Positions 44,909 to 56,300 of a stretch of 64,000 nt of DNA are shown one piece after another. The DNA is taken from positions 2,681,001 through 2,745,000 of the forward strand of contig NZ_CP110008.1 of assembly GCF_025947285.1 (NCBI RefSeq), given 5' to 3'. Each line of letters begins with the position of its first letter. The first letter of the stretch is position 1. This DNA is from Flavobacterium sp. N2820. Its GTDB lineage: Bacteria; Bacteroidota; Bacteroidia; Flavobacteriales; Flavobacteriaceae. The translations under genes and the position numbers were made by a program. The notes under the pieces are model-generated. The model saw only the letters and a program-made list of their open reading frames with translations, had not been told where the DNA came from and searched no databases.

Positions 44909-46675
44909 ATGTCACACGATCACGGTCATCATAAAGAAACTTTCATTACTAAATATATTTTTAGTTTGGATCACAAAATGATAGCGAAACAATACCTTAT
45001 TTCAGGTTTATTGATGGGTATTGTTGGAGTTGTTTTATCTTTATTCTTCCGTATGCAAATTGCATGGCCAGAAGAATCTTTCGAAATTTTCAAAGTATTC
45101 TTAGGAGATAATTTCGCACCTGATGGAGTAATGCGTAATGATATTTACCTTGCTTTGGTAACAATCCATGGAACTATCATGGTATTCTTTGTACTTACTG
45201 CTGGTTTGAGTGGTACATTTAGTAACTTATTAATTCCTTTACAAATTGGAGCTCGTGATATGGCTTCCGGATTTATGAACATGTTGTCTTTCTGGATGTT
45301 CTTCATCTCTTGTGTTATCATGATTAGTTCATTATTTGTTGAATCTGGACCTGCCTCTGCTGGTTGGACAATTTATCCTCCTTTAAGTGCTTTACCTCAA
45401 GCGATACCTGGTTCTGGTTTAGGTATGACTTTATGGTTATCTTCTATGGCTATTTTCATTGCATCATCATTAATGGGTTCTTTGAATTACGTAGTTACAG
45501 TAATTAACATGAGAACTAAAGGAATGACAATGACTAGATTACCATTAACTGTATGGGCTTTCTTCGTAACAGCTATCATTGGTATCGTGTCTTTTCCAGT
45601 ATTATTCTCAGCAGCATTGTTATTAATTTTCGATAGAAGTTTTGGAACATCATTCTTCTTATCAGATATTTTCATTCAAGGTGAAGTTTTACATTACCAA
45701 GGGGGTTCTCCAGTATTATTCGAACACTTATTTTGGTTCTTAGGTCACCCTGAAGTTTACATCGTATTATTACCTGCTTTAGGTATTACTTCTGAAATTA
45801 TTGCTACAAACTCTAGAAAACCAATTTTTGGTTACCGTGCAATGATTGCTTCTATCTTAGCAATTGCTTTCTTGTCAACTATTGTTTGGGGTCACCACAT
45901 GTTCGTATCAGGTATGAATCCTTTCTTAGGTTCGGTATTTACTTTTACAACGTTATTGATTGCAATTCCATCAGCGGTAAAAGCATTCAATTACATTACA
46001 ACTCTTTGGAAAGGTAATCTTCAGTTAAACCCTGCAATGTTATTCTCAATCGGATTAGTTTCTACTTTCATTACTGGAGGTTTAACAGGTATTATTCTTG
46101 GAGATTCAACTTTAGATATTAACGTTCACGATACATATTTCGTAGTAGCTCACTTCCACTTGGTAATGGGTATCTCTGCACTTTACGGATTCTTTGCTGG
46201 TGTTTACCACTGGTTCCCTAAAATGTTTGGTAGAATGATGAACAAAAACTTAGGTTATGTTCACTTCTGGGTAACTGCTATTTGTGCTTACGGAGTTTTC
46301 TTCCCAATGCACTTTATTGGAATGGCTGGTTTACCTAGACGTTATTATACAAATTCGGCTTTCCCATTATTTGACGAGTTAGCTGATGTGAATGTTTTAA
46401 TTACGATTTTTGCTATTGTTGGAGCTGCATTCCAAATTGTTTTCTTCTGGAACTTCTTCTATAGTATTTTCTACGGTAAGAAAGCAACTCAAAACCCATG
46501 GAGATCTAATACTTTAGAATGGACTACACCAGTAGAACATATTCACGGGAACTGGCCTGGAGAAATTCCTGAAGTACACAGATGGCCTTATGATTATAGT
46601 AAACCAGGTCATGATGAAGACTTCGTTACGCAAATCACACCAATGAAAGAAGGAGAAGAAGTTTTACATCACTAA
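44909..46675 (+). CDS. coxA: Cytochrome c oxidase subunit I
   Basis: The protein has 588 residues with about 12-13 membrane segments. The haem a and CuB ligands are visible: [10 protein letters not shown] near residue 91, [13 protein letters not shown] with the cross-linked Tyr, [10 protein letters not shown] for CuB, and [10 protein letters not shown] near the end for haem a3 and a. It reduces oxygen at the haem a3-CuB centre and pumps protons. The matching subunit III gene is not in the window. A terminator follows and ends the operon. Confidence 0.97.
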   Translation: MSHDHGHHKETFITKYIFSLDHKMIAKQYLISGLLMGIVGVVLSLFFRMQIAWPEESFEIFKVFLGDNFAPDGVMRNDIYLALVTIHGTIMVFFVLTAGLSGTFSNLLIPLQIGARDMASGFMNMLSFWMFFISCVIMISSLFVESGPASAGWTIYPPLSALPQAIPGSGLGMTLWLSSMAIFIASSLMGSLNYVVTVINMRTKGMTMTRLPLTVWAFFVTAIIGIVSFPVLFSAALLLIFDRSFGTSFFLSDIFIQGEVLHYQGGSPVLFEHLFWFLGHPEVYIVLLPALGITSEIIATNSRKPIFGYRAMIASILAIAFLSTIVWGHHMFVSGMNPFLGSVFTFTTLLIAIPSAVKAFNYITTLWKGNLQLNPAMLFSIGLVSTFITGGLTGIILGDSTLDINVHDTYFVVAHFHLVMGISALYGFFAGVYHWFPKMFGRMMNKNLGYVHFWVTAICAYGVFFPMHFIGMAGLPRRYYTNSAFPLFDELADVNVLITIFAIVGAAFQIVFFWNFFYSIFYGKKATQNPWRSNTLEWTTPVEHIHGNWPGEIPEVHRWPYDYSKPGHDEDFVTQITPMKEGEEVLHH

Positions 46676-46695
46676 GATTTTTTCCACAATATACA

Positions 46696-46720
46696 AACCT
46701 CTCCAATCGGAGAGGTTTTT
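46696..46720 (+). terminator. Intrinsic terminator of the act-cox operon
   Basis: AACCTCTCC (46696-46704) pairs with GGAGAGGTT (46709-46717) around AATC, followed by T-run. Its T-run runs into the ruvB promoter. Confidence 0.9.
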
Positions 46721-46736
46721 GTTTTATAACTTTACT

Positions 46737-46744
46737 TATCTTTG
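46737..46744 (+). promoter_or_regulatory. -7 promoter element of ruvB
   Basis: TATCTTTG matches TAnnTTTG and ends only 5 bases before the ruvB ATG at 46750, so transcription would start at or next to the start codon. Confidence 0.65.
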
Positions 46745-46749
46745 CTTTT

Positions 46750-47772
46750 ATGAATGATAATTTGAATCCCAATATAGAATCCTATTCTCCGCAAGATATT
46801 GATATCGAAAAGGCATTACGTCCACTAAGTTTCGATGATTTTGCCGGACAAGATCAAGTGTTAGAAAATCTAATTGTTTTTGTTCAAGCAGCAAATTTGC
46901 GTAAAGAAGCCTTAGACCATACTTTGTTTCACGGCCCTCCTGGTTTGGGGAAAACAACGTTGGCAAACATCTTGGCAAACGAGTTAGGAGTTGGAATTAA
47001 AATTACTTCTGGACCTGTTTTGGATAAACCCGGCGATTTAGCGGGATTATTGACAAATTTGGAAGAAAGGGATGTTTTATTTATTGATGAAATTCACCGT
47101 TTAAGTCCAATTGTTGAAGAATATTTATATTCTGCAATGGAAGATTTCAAGATTGATATCATGATTGAATCGGGTCCAAATGCAAGAACAGTTCAAATCA
47201 ACTTGAATCCGTTTACTTTAGTTGGGGCCACCACTCGTTCTGGATTATTAACTGCACCAATGCGTGCTCGTTTCGGAATTCAAAGCAGATTACAATATTA
47301 TAATACCGAATTATTAACAACAATTGTGCAACGTAGTTCTTCTATTTTAAAAATGCCTATAACTATGGAAGCGGCAATTGAAATCGCAGGGAGAAGTAGA
47401 GGAACACCTCGTATAGCCAATGCTTTGTTACGTCGTGTGCGCGATTTTGCTCAAATCAAAGGAAACGGAAAAATCGATATCGAAATTGCAAAATTTGCAC
47501 TAAAAGCACTTAATGTAGATGCACACGGTTTAGATGAAATGGATAATAAAATCTTATTAACCATAATCGAAAAATTCAAAGGTGGACCAGTTGGATTATC
47601 AACCTTGGCAACCGCAGTTTCTGAAAGTGGTGAAACCATTGAAGAAGTGTACGAACCTTTCTTAATTCAAGAAGGCTTCATTATGCGAACCCCAAGAGGA
47701 AGAGAAGTAACCGAAAAAGCATACAAACATTTGGGAAAAATTAAAAATAATATTCAAGGAGGACTTTTTTAG
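46750..47772 (+). CDS. ruvB: Holliday junction helicase RuvB
   Basis: The protein has 340 residues. Family features are [27 protein letters not shown] near the start, Walker [10 protein letters not shown], Walker B DEIHRLS, sensor 1 [19 protein letters not shown], and a winged-helix C-terminus. It is the hexameric ATPase that drives branch migration with RuvA, encoded about 6 kb downstream here. The ATG sits next to the -7 element, giving an unusually short or absent leader. queG begins 2 bases after its stop. Confidence 0.97.
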   Translation: MNDNLNPNIESYSPQDIDIEKALRPLSFDDFAGQDQVLENLIVFVQAANLRKEALDHTLFHGPPGLGKTTLANILANELGVGIKITSGPVLDKPGDLAGLLTNLEERDVLFIDEIHRLSPIVEEYLYSAMEDFKIDIMIESGPNARTVQINLNPFTLVGATTRSGLLTAPMRARFGIQSRLQYYNTELLTTIVQRSSSILKMPITMEAAIEIAGRSRGTPRIANALLRRVRDFAQIKGNGKIDIEIAKFALKALNVDAHGLDEMDNKILLTIIEKFKGGPVGLSTLATAVSESGETIEEVYEPFLIQEGFIMRTPRGREVTEKAYKHLGKIKNNIQGGLF

Positions 47773-47773
47773 T

Positions 47774-48700
47774 TTGATTGACAAGAAAGAAAAATATACA
47801 CAGTTGATAAAAGCCGAATCCAAAAGACTCGGCTTTCTCTCTTGCGGTATTTCCAAAGCTGGTTATCTGGAAGAAGAAGCGCCTCGTTTAGAAAATTGGT
47901 TAAATAATCAAATGAATGGTCAAATGAGTTACATGGAAAATCATTTTGACAAACGTTTGAATCCAACTTTATTAGTAGATGATGCTAAAAGTGTGATTTC
48001 GTTATTATTGAATTATTATCCTTCCGAACTTCAAAATGAAGATTCGTATAAGATTTCCAAATATGCTTACGGGCAAGATTACCATCATATCATAAAAGAG
48101 AAATTAAAGGAATTGTTACATTTCATTCAAACCGAAATTGGCGAACTTTCTGGAAGAGCTTTTGTAGATTCGGCACCGGTTTTAGACAAAGCTTGGGCGG
48201 CAAAAAGTGGCTTGGGTTGGGTTGGAAAAAACAGCAATCTCATCACCCAAAAAGTCGGATCATTCTATTTTATTGCCGAATTAATCGTGGATTTGGAATT
48301 AGATTATGATACGCCAACAACAGACCATTGTGGTTCTTGCACTGCTTGTTTGGATGCTTGTCCCACGGATGCTATTGTGGCTCCGTATGTTGTGGATGGA
48401 AGCAAATGTATTTCGTATTTCACTATCGAATTGAAAGATAATTTACCACAAGAAATGAAAGGTAAATTTGACGATTGGATGTTTGGTTGCGATGTATGCC
48501 AAGATGTTTGTCCGTGGAATCGATTTTCAAAACCACATAATGAACCTCTTTTTCAAACGAATTCGGATATTTTAAATTTCTCAAAATCCGATTGGGAAGA
48601 AATTACGGTGGATACATTTCAAAAAGTATTTAAAAATTCAGCCGTGAAGCGAACCAAATATGAAGGCTTACTTCGTACTATTAATTTTTTGAAGAAATAA
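47774..48700 (+). CDS. queG: Epoxyqueuosine reductase QueG
   Basis: The protein has 308 residues. The start is TTG at 47774, as the next in-frame ATG lies beyond the conserved [27 protein letters not shown] region; this is a rare start codon. The N-terminal cobalamin-binding domain is followed by two 4Fe-4S cluster motifs, [12 protein letters not shown] and [10 protein letters not shown], with the VWNRF end. QueG reduces epoxyqueuosine to queuosine in tRNA, the last step of the pathway. It starts directly after ruvB and is translated from the same message. Confidence 0.95.
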   Translation: MIDKKEKYTQLIKAESKRLGFLSCGISKAGYLEEEAPRLENWLNNQMNGQMSYMENHFDKRLNPTLLVDDAKSVISLLLNYYPSELQNEDSYKISKYAYGQDYHHIIKEKLKELLHFIQTEIGELSGRAFVDSAPVLDKAWAAKSGLGWVGKNSNLITQKVGSFYFIAELIVDLELDYDTPTTDHCGSCTACLDACPTDAIVAPYVVDGSKCISYFTIELKDNLPQEMKGKFDDWMFGCDVCQDVCPWNRFSKPHNEPLFQTNSDILNFSKSDWEEITVDTFQKVFKNSAVKRTKYEGLLRTINFLKK

Positions 48701-48729
48701 AATTGTATAGCGCTTTTCAGACAAAAATG

Positions 48730-48760
48730 TTTCCCATCAAAAAACTTTGACGTAGCTTTG
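48730..48760 (+). promoter_or_regulatory. Candidate promoter of the DUF808 gene
   Basis: TAGCTTTG (48753-48760) fits the -7 consensus with a TTTC-like -33 at 48730-48733 (spacing 19). It lies 42 bases before the ATG. Confidence 0.55.
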
Positions 48761-48801
48761 AGAGGTATTAAAAAGAAAAATTAAATCTAAAATAAAATTA
48801 T

Positions 48802-49683
48802 ATGGCATCTGGATTTTTCGCAATCTTAGACGATATCGCTGCATTAATGGATGATGTAGCAATGACAAGTAAATTAGCAACCAAAAAAACTGCAGGAATT
48901 TTAGGAGATGATTTGGCAGTTAATGCCGAAAAAGCGACTGGATTTTTAGCTTCAAGAGAAATTCCGGTACTGTGGGCGATTACAAAAGGATCGTTTATCA
49001 ATAAATTGATTATTCTACCGGTAGTTTTTGTTTTAAATTGGCTGTATCCGCCAGCCATTAAAGCGGCTTTAATCATCGGAGGAGTTTACTTAGCCTATGA
49101 AGGTGTGGAGAAAATTATCGAATACTTTTTTCATCGTGCTAAAAAAGGCGAAGAAGTTATCAAAGAAAGTAAATTGGAAGAAAACGCTGAACATTCTGAA
49201 AAAGCAAAAGTAAGTTCGGCAATTAAAACGGATTTTATTCTTTCGCTTGAAATTGTCATCATCGCTTTAGGAACGGCAATGGAAAAAGAACATCCGCTAA
49301 TTACCCAAATTTTGAGTGTAACTTTTGTCGCAATTATTGCCACTATTGGAGTTTATGGAATTGTAGCTTTAATTGTAAGAATGGACGATGCAGGATTTTA
49401 TTTAATGAAAAAAGGCAATAATAAAGGGTTTTTATCTAATCTAGGTAGCGTTTTAATCAAAGCCTTGCCATTGGTTATCAAATTTTTGGCTGTCGTAGGA
49501 ACTATTGCACTTATTTTAGTTTCAGGAGGTATTTTTCTTCATAATATTGAATATGTTCATCATGTAGTGCCACAAAATATTCCTTCAATTGTAGCAGAAT
49601 TTGGCGTTGGAATAGCATTCGGATTGGTAGCTGTTTTGTTGGTGATGGTTTTTAAGAAGGTGAAGGGTTTAATTCAAGGGTAG
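48802..49683 (+). CDS. DUF808 membrane protein
   Basis: The protein has 293 residues and closely matches DUF808/YedI: MASGFFAILDDIAALMDDVAMTSKLATKKTAGILGDDLAVNAEKATGF at the start, then SREIPVLWAITKGSFINKLI. It has about six membrane segments. The family has no agreed function; a channel or transport role has been suggested only from hydrophobicity. A short charged loop lies at about 110-145. Confidence 0.92.
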   Translation: MASGFFAILDDIAALMDDVAMTSKLATKKTAGILGDDLAVNAEKATGFLASREIPVLWAITKGSFINKLIILPVVFVLNWLYPPAIKAALIIGGVYLAYEGVEKIIEYFFHRAKKGEEVIKESKLEENAEHSEKAKVSSAIKTDFILSLEIVIIALGTAMEKEHPLITQILSVTFVAIIATIGVYGIVALIVRMDDAGFYLMKKGNNKGFLSNLGSVLIKALPLVIKFLAVVGTIALILVSGGIFLHNIEYVHHVVPQNIPSIVAEFGVGIAFGLVAVLLVMVFKKVKGLIQG

Positions 49684-49704
49684 TTTATTTTTAAGATATA
49701 AATT

Positions 49705-50268
49705 ATGAAAAAACAGGTGCTTTATTTAATATTCATTATTATATTGACTGGTTGTAAAAATGAAAACAGCGGAAATAATCAATTATTTGTTTCTAAATCG
49801 CTTGATAGTATTCTAAATGAATATGTTAAAATTAATAAATTAAGACAGAAAATAGACAACGACAGCTTTTACTTATCTAAACAATCTTACGAAATATCAT
49901 TTTTTGAGAAAGAATATGATACCATTGCTATTATAGGAAGAATTCCTTTTTATGCTACTGATTTTTTTGCAGAGAATAGTTTTGAAAGAATAGAAAGGAG
50001 ATTAGGATTAAAAAGATTAGAGTTAATACAAAACCCTATTTATATGGGTAGCTTCCAATATAAAAATAATCCTGTACATATTTATGATGTTAGAGATAAG
50101 GTTGGAAAGAAGGAATATTTTTTTGATAATTTAAAGACTGAAGATTTTAAAGAGTATTATATTAAAGAAGAATTTATTGGAGATACTATGGCTTCGTTTT
50201 GGATTTATAAAATAAAAAACAAAAAATTTATATTAGAAAAGAAGACAAAACCTTATGTTTACCAATAG
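49705..50268 (+). CDS. Lipoprotein of unknown function
   Basis: The protein has 187 residues and a lipoprotein signal (lipobox LTGC, lipidated Cys about 17). The mature part is rich in Lys, Glu, Ile and Tyr and gives no recognised motif. It begins 21 bases after the DUF808 gene, so the two may be cotranscribed. Anchoring in the outer or inner membrane facing the periplasm is probable. Confidence 0.72.
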   Translation: MKKQVLYLIFIIILTGCKNENSGNNQLFVSKSLDSILNEYVKINKLRQKIDNDSFYLSKQSYEISFFEKEYDTIAIIGRIPFYATDFFAENSFERIERRLGLKRLELIQNPIYMGSFQYKNNPVHIYDVRDKVGKKEYFFDNLKTEDFKEYYIKEEFIGDTMASFWIYKIKNKKFILEKKTKPYVYQ

Positions 50269-50412
50269 TTTATTTGATTTCTAAAGATTAATGGGAAGTG
50301 TGTTACTTTCCAAAATTTTTAAATGACCTAAAGTCAATATTACCTAAATCATTAATTGATTTATTTTTTCAAAAGAATGCCAAAATAATTTCTCATTTTA
50401 TGCGCATACTAC

Positions 50413-50420
50413 TATATTTG
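50413..50420 (+). promoter_or_regulatory. -7 promoter element of maeB
   Basis: TATATTTG matches TAnnTTTG, 22 bases before the ATG. There is no clear -33. Confidence 0.6.
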
Positions 50421-50442
50421 TAAGTTAGTAAAATAAAAAACC

Positions 50443-52725
50443 ATGCATAAAGATAGTAAACGTAGAGAAGCCTTATTATATCACGCAAAACCAACACCTG
50501 GAAAAATTCAGGTTGTTCCTACAAAAAAGTATGCCACACAACGAGATTTAGCTTTGGCTTATTCTCCAGGAGTAGCAGAACCTTGTTTAGAAATTGAAAA
50601 AGACGTTAACAACGTTTATAAATATACCGCAAAAGGAAATTTAGTTGCTGTAATATCAAACGGAACCGCAGTTTTAGGTTTGGGAGATATTGGTCCAGAA
50701 GCTTCTAAACCCGTAATGGAAGGAAAAGGGTTGTTGTTCAAAATCTTCGCCGATATTGATGTTTTTGATATCGAAGTGGGAACAAAAGACATCGAAGAAT
50801 TCATTGCAACGGTAAAAAATATTTCTCCCACTTTTGGAGGAATTAACTTGGAAGACATCAAAGCGCCAGAATCTTTTGAAATTGAAAAACGTTTGGTGGA
50901 AGAATTGAATATTCCAGTAATGCACGATGACCAGCACGGAACCGCGATTATTTCATCAGCAGCTTTATTGAATGCAGTAGAATTAGCAGGCAAGAAAATG
51001 GAAGAAGTTACGATGGTAATTTCTGGGGCAGGTTCTGCAGCCATTGCTTGTGCTAATTTGTATGTGTCTTTTGGTGTAAAACCAGAAAACGTGGTAATGT
51101 TCAACAGTAAAGGTGCTTTACGAAAAGACGATCCAAAAATTTCCGACATGCAACGTGTGTATGCTACAGATAAACATTTTGACGATTTAGCACATGCTAT
51201 GAAAGGGGCTGATGTTTTTGTAGGATTGTCAACAGGAGATATTGTTACACCTGATATGTTATTAGGAATGGCAGATAATCCAATTGTGTTTGCTATGGCA
51301 AATCCAACTCCGGAAATTAATTATGATTTAGCAATCGCTACACGAAAAGATATTATTATGGCAACGGGTCGTTCAGACCATCCTAATCAGGTAAATAATG
51401 TGCTTGGTTTTCCATTCATTTTTAGAGGCGCTTTAGACGTTAGAGCGACTAAAATTAATGAGGACATGAAAAAAGCTGCCGTAGTTGCCTTGGCTAATTT
51501 AGCAAAAGCATCTGTTCCGGAGCAAGTAAATATAGCTTATGGCGAAACCAAATTAACGTTTGGTCGTGATTATATTATTCCAAAACCATTTGATCCAAGA
51601 TTAATTGCCGAAGTGCCACCAGCAGTTGCAAAAGCAGCAATGGAATCAGGAGTAGCATTAGCACCCATTACCGATTGGGAAAAATATAAAGATGATTTAT
51701 TAGAACGAATGGGTTCTGATAACAAGATGATTCGTTTGTTAACTAACAGAGCTAGAACGAGTCCAAAACGCATTATTTTTGCTGAAGCTGATCAAATTGA
51801 TGTCTTAAAAGCGGCTCAAATAGTTCATGAAGAAGGTATTGGTTTCCCAATTTTATTAGGAAATAAAGAAATTATATTAGAATTAAAAGAAGAAATTGGT
51901 TTTGATATTGATGTGCCTATTTTTGATCCAAAAACAAAAGAATCTGAAGCAAAACGCTTAGAATATGCTAACCATTTTTGGCAAACTAGAAAACGTAAAG
52001 GTGTTACGTTATATGAAGCTGAAAAATGGATGCGTGAGCGTAATTATTTTGGTTTAATGATGGTAAATACTGGTGAAGCAGATGCAATGGTTACAGGGCA
52101 TTCAAGAAGCTATCCTTCAACGATTAAGCCAGTTATGCAATTGATTGAAAAAGCGCCAGGCGTTTCTAAAATTGCCACAACCAATATGATGATGACATCA
52201 AGAGGTCCAATTTTCTTGTCGGATACCGCAATTAATCCAAATCCAACAGCTGATGATTTAGCAAGAATTGCTTTAATGACAGCTAAAACAGTTAGAATGT
52301 TTGGGATGGAACCAGTTATTGCAATGGTTTCTTTTTCAAATTTTGGTTCGTCTCACAATGAAGGTCCAAATAAAGTAAGACAAGCTGTAGCCTATTTGCA
52401 TGAAAATTTTCCTGATTTAATTGTTGACGGAGAAATTCAAACCGATTTTGCATTGAATCCAGAAATGCTAAAAAGTAAATTTCCTTTTTCTAAATTGGTA
52501 AATAAAAAAGTAAATACACTTATTTTTCCTAATTTAGACGCTGCAAATATTACCTATAAATTATTAAAAGAATTGAATAAGTCAGAATCTATCGGGCCAA
52601 TAATTCTAGGATTAGACAAACCTGTACACGTGTTTCAATTAGGTGCAAGTGTTGAGGAAATGGTAAATATGGCAGCGGTAGCTGTAGTAGATGCTCAAGA
52701 AAAAGGAAAGAAGTTAATAAAATAA
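50443..52725 (+). CDS. maeB: NADP-dependent malic enzyme with phosphotransacetylase-like domain
   Basis: The protein has 760 residues. The malic enzyme part (about 1-430) has LALAYSPGVAEPCLEI, GTAVLGLGDIGPEASKPVMEGKG, VMHDDQHGTAIISSAALLNA and the Rossmann VISGAGSAAIACANL. The C-terminal part (about 440-760) resembles phosphotransacetylase (RIIFAEADQIDVLKAAQI, LMMVNTGEADAMVTGHS) but in this enzyme it is regulatory rather than catalytic. It converts malate to pyruvate and supplies NADPH in the cytoplasm. ruvA lies 9 bases downstream. Confidence 0.96.
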   Translation: MHKDSKRREALLYHAKPTPGKIQVVPTKKYATQRDLALAYSPGVAEPCLEIEKDVNNVYKYTAKGNLVAVISNGTAVLGLGDIGPEASKPVMEGKGLLFKIFADIDVFDIEVGTKDIEEFIATVKNISPTFGGINLEDIKAPESFEIEKRLVEELNIPVMHDDQHGTAIISSAALLNAVELAGKKMEEVTMVISGAGSAAIACANLYVSFGVKPENVVMFNSKGALRKDDPKISDMQRVYATDKHFDDLAHAMKGADVFVGLSTGDIVTPDMLLGMADNPIVFAMANPTPEINYDLAIATRKDIIMATGRSDHPNQVNNVLGFPFIFRGALDVRATKINEDMKKAAVVALANLAKASVPEQVNIAYGETKLTFGRDYIIPKPFDPRLIAEVPPAVAKAAMESGVALAPITDWEKYKDDLLERMGSDNKMIRLLTNRARTSPKRIIFAEADQIDVLKAAQIVHEEGIGFPILLGNKEIILELKEEIGFDIDVPIFDPKTKESEAKRLEYANHFWQTRKRKGVTLYEAEKWMRERNYFGLMMVNTGEADAMVTGHSRSYPSTIKPVMQLIEKAPGVSKIATTNMMMTSRGPIFLSDTAINPNPTADDLARIALMTAKTVRMFGMEPVIAMVSFSNFGSSHNEGPNKVRQAVAYLHENFPDLIVDGEIQTDFALNPEMLKSKFPFSKLVNKKVNTLIFPNLDAANITYKLLKELNKSESIGPIILGLDKPVHVFQLGASVEEMVNMAAVAVVDAQEKGKKLIK

Positions 52726-52734
52726 TAAGATAAG

Positions 52735-53316
52735 ATGATAGCGCACATCCAAGGAAGATTAGTTGAAAAAACACCAACCGAAGTAATCATTGATTGCAAT
52801 GGTGTGGGCTATCATATTAATATATCTTTACATACTTTTTCATTATTACCCGATTCTGAAAGTTTAAAATTATTCACTTTTTTACAAATAAAAGAAGATG
52901 CACATACCTTGTATGGGTTTGTAGAAAAACAAGAGCGTGAATTATTCAAATTATTACTTTCCGTTTCAGGAGTTGGTGCTAGTACAGCTAGAACTATGCT
53001 CTCTTCATTAGCTCCAAGTCAAATAATTCAAGCAATTGCTTCAAACGATGTGGGAACCATGCAATCTATGAAAGGAATTGGAGCAAAAACAGCGCAACGA
53101 ATTATTCTTGACTTGAAAGAAAAAGTGTTAAAAGTGTACAATTTAGATGAAGTTTCAGTAATTGAAAGCAATACAAATAAAGATGAAGCGTTATCTGCTT
53201 TAGAAGTTTTAGGTTTTGCCAGAAAAGCAGCTGAAAAAGTTATTGATAAGATAATTAGAGAAACCCCAAATGCCTCTGTAGAAAACTTAATAAAACAAGC
53301 TTTAAAAAATTTATAA
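52735..53316 (+). CDS. ruvA: Holliday junction protein RuvA
   Basis: The protein has 193 residues. The N-terminal OB fold (about 1-65, IAHIQGRLVEKTPTEVIIDCNGVGYHI) is followed by tandem helix-hairpin-helix motifs (LLSVSGVGASTARTML, MKGIGAKTAQRIILDLKEK) and the C-terminal domain III that contacts RuvB. The RuvA tetramer binds the junction and loads RuvB. The sprA gene begins 3 bases after its stop. Confidence 0.97.
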   Translation: MIAHIQGRLVEKTPTEVIIDCNGVGYHINISLHTFSLLPDSESLKLFTFLQIKEDAHTLYGFVEKQERELFKLLLSVSGVGASTARTMLSSLAPSQIIQAIASNDVGTMQSMKGIGAKTAQRIILDLKEKVLKVYNLDEVSVIESNTNKDEALSALEVLGFARKAAEKVIDKIIRETPNASVENLIKQALKNL

Positions 53317-53319
53317 AAC

Positions 53320-56300
53320 TTGGAAAAAACAGCAACAAAAGCAATAGGTAATATAAAATATAGTCTTGCATTCATCGTAATGTTGTTTTCTTTTTCACTA
53401 CAGGCTCAAGTAGATGATGAGGAGCAAGATACTTTGCAAACCGGTGTTGATTTAGGTACCATAAAATTACCAAATCCCATAAGTATAGCTGAATTATATA
53501 CTTACAATTCAGCAACAGATAGATATATTTATACCAATACAGTTGGTGATTTTAATATTAAATATCCTTTGATTCTTACGCCAAAGCAATATCAAGAATT
53601 AATACTTCGTGAAGAAATGCGAAAGTATTATCAACAGAAGTCAGCAGCTATTGATGGTCAAAAAGCAGGTTCTGATGCTGCTAAAAAAGACTTATTGCCA
53701 AAATATTATGTAAATTCAAAATTTTTCGAAAGCATTTTTGGAAGTAATACAATAGATGTAAAACCAACAGGAACAGTAGACTTAGACTTAGGAGTAAGAT
53801 TTACAAAGCAAGACAACCCCGCTTTTTCACCTAGAAATAGAACAACAACAAGTTTTGATTTTGATCAAAGAATTAGTGTTGGTTTACAAGGTAAAGTTGG
53901 AACACGCTTGAATGTTAATATTAATTATGATACACAATCTACTTTTGCTTTTCAAAATTTAATTAAATTAGAATACGCTCCAACAGAAGATGATATCATC
54001 CAAAAAATTGAAGTAGGAAATGTTAGTTTTCCACTTTCAAATTCTTTAGTTCGAGGTGCGCAAAGTTTGTTTGGTGTCAAAGCTCAACTACAATTTGGTA
54101 AAACAACATTTACAGGTGTTTTCTCGGAACAAAAATCACAAACAAAATCTGTAACTTCTCAAGGAGGAGGAACACTTCAAGATTTTGAAATGTTTGCCTT
54201 GGATTATGATGCTGATAGACACTATTTTTTATCACAATATTTTAGAGATCGTTATGATAAAGCTTTAGAAACTTATCCATATATTAATTCACGCGTACAA
54301 ATTACTCGAATTGAGGTTTGGGTAACGAATAAACAAAATAGAGTTAGTACAACCGAAAATAATTTAAGAAATATTGTGGCGCTTCAAGATTTAGGAGAGT
54401 CGCAGCTTTTTGGTTCACCAGACGATGAAGTTGTCGGTGTAGCAGATCCTGGTTTTTTTAATGTTTCTCCAGATTCTCCATCTAATAATGCTAATAATAA
54501 ATTTGATCCAAATAATATTGGAAGTAATTTTTTAAACAGCAGTATAAGAGACGTTTCAACAGCGCTGAATGGTTTCAATAACGCAGGAATGGCGGAAGGG
54601 ATAGACTTTGCAAAACTTGAAAATGCTAGGAAATTATCTGCCTCAGAATATACTTTTCACACTCAATTGGGTTATCTTTCGTTAAACCAAAAATTAACTA
54701 ATGATGAAGTATTAGCAGTTGCTTATCAATATACTATTGGAGATCAAGTATATCAAGTAGGAGAATTTGGTACCGATGGAGTTGATGCAACAAATGTTGA
54801 TTCAGGAGGAGTACCTTCTTCTCAAGCATTATTGCTAAAAATGTTGAAATCTAACTTGGTTGTTGTAAGTGAGCCAGCTTGGGATTTAATGATGAAAAAT
54901 ATTTATCAAATTCCTGGAGGTTATCAATTGCAACAAGAAGATTTTAAATTTAATATTTTATATACGGATCCATCTCCTTTGAATTATATTACTGAAGCTG
55001 GAGTAGATCCGCTGCCTGCTGATGTTCAAGAAACACCGTTATTAAAAGTGTTTAATGTAGATAAATTAAACTACACCAACGATCCTCAAGAAGGAGGAGA
55101 TGGTTTTTTTGATTTTATCGAAGGGCAAACAGTAGACACGCAAAAGGGAAGAATTATTTTTACAACCGTAGAGCCATTTGGAGAACATTTATTTGAAAAA
55201 TTAAGACTAAATGCCTCGGAGGATTATGATGGAACAATTTATAACACGAATCAAACAAAGTACGTTTTTAGAAATTTATATAAAACTACGCAAGCAGCAG
55301 CTTTACAAGAAAGTGCAAAAAATAAATTCCAATTAAAAGGTCGTTTTAAATCAATGGGGGGCGACGGTATTTCTATAGGAGCTTTCAATGTGCCTCAAGG
55401 TTCAGTTGTGGTTACTGCTGGCGGAAGAATCTTGGTTGAAGGGGTAGATTATACGGTTAATTACCAATTAGGGAAAGTAAATATTATTGACCCTTCGTTG
55501 CAAGCTTCAAATACACCAATTGAGGTTTCTGTTGAAAATAATTCAGTATTTGGACAACAAACAAGAAGATTTTGGGGTATTAATGTGGAACATAAATTCA
55601 ATGAAAAATTTCTGGTAGGAGCCACATTTTTAAACATGTCTGAACGACCATTTACAACAAAATCGAATTATGGTCAAGAGTCTGTTAATAATTCTATTTT
55701 TGGATTGAATACTAATTTTTCAACTGAGGTTCCATTTTTAACTCGATTAGTAAATAAATTACCAAACATTGATACGGATGTTCCTTCAAATATATCGTTT
55801 AGAGGTGAGTTTGCTTACCTAAAACCTGGTGCGTCTAAAACGGATCAATTTAATGGTGAAGCAACAACTTATATTGATGATTTCGAGGGTTCTCAATCAA
55901 CCATAGATATGCGCTCTCCTTTATCATGGAGTTTAGCTAGTGTGCCTTTGGAAGAAAATTTTGATGGTGATCCGACTTCAAATGAACCGCCGGTAGATGT
56001 GTTAAGTATTGGTTACAAAAGAGCCAAAATGTCTTGGTATTCTATTGACCCAATTTTTTATACACAACCGCCAGGAGGAATCTCAGACGATGATTTATCA
56101 TTTAATAAAACCCGACGCGTTTTTAGTAGAGAATTATACCCAGTTACCGATATAGCTCAAGGACAAACTAACGTTATAAGTACTTTAGATTTAACGTATT
56201 TTCCAAAAGATAGAGGGCCTTATAATTTTAATCCAGCTTTAGCAACTACCAATCAATTTAGCGACACAGATGCTCCAGATAATTGGGCAGGAATCATGCG

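Noticed and set aside
50616..51149. 177-codon minus-strand frame inside maeB
   Set aside because: It is antisense to the conserved malic-enzyme motifs, which show that the plus strand is coding.
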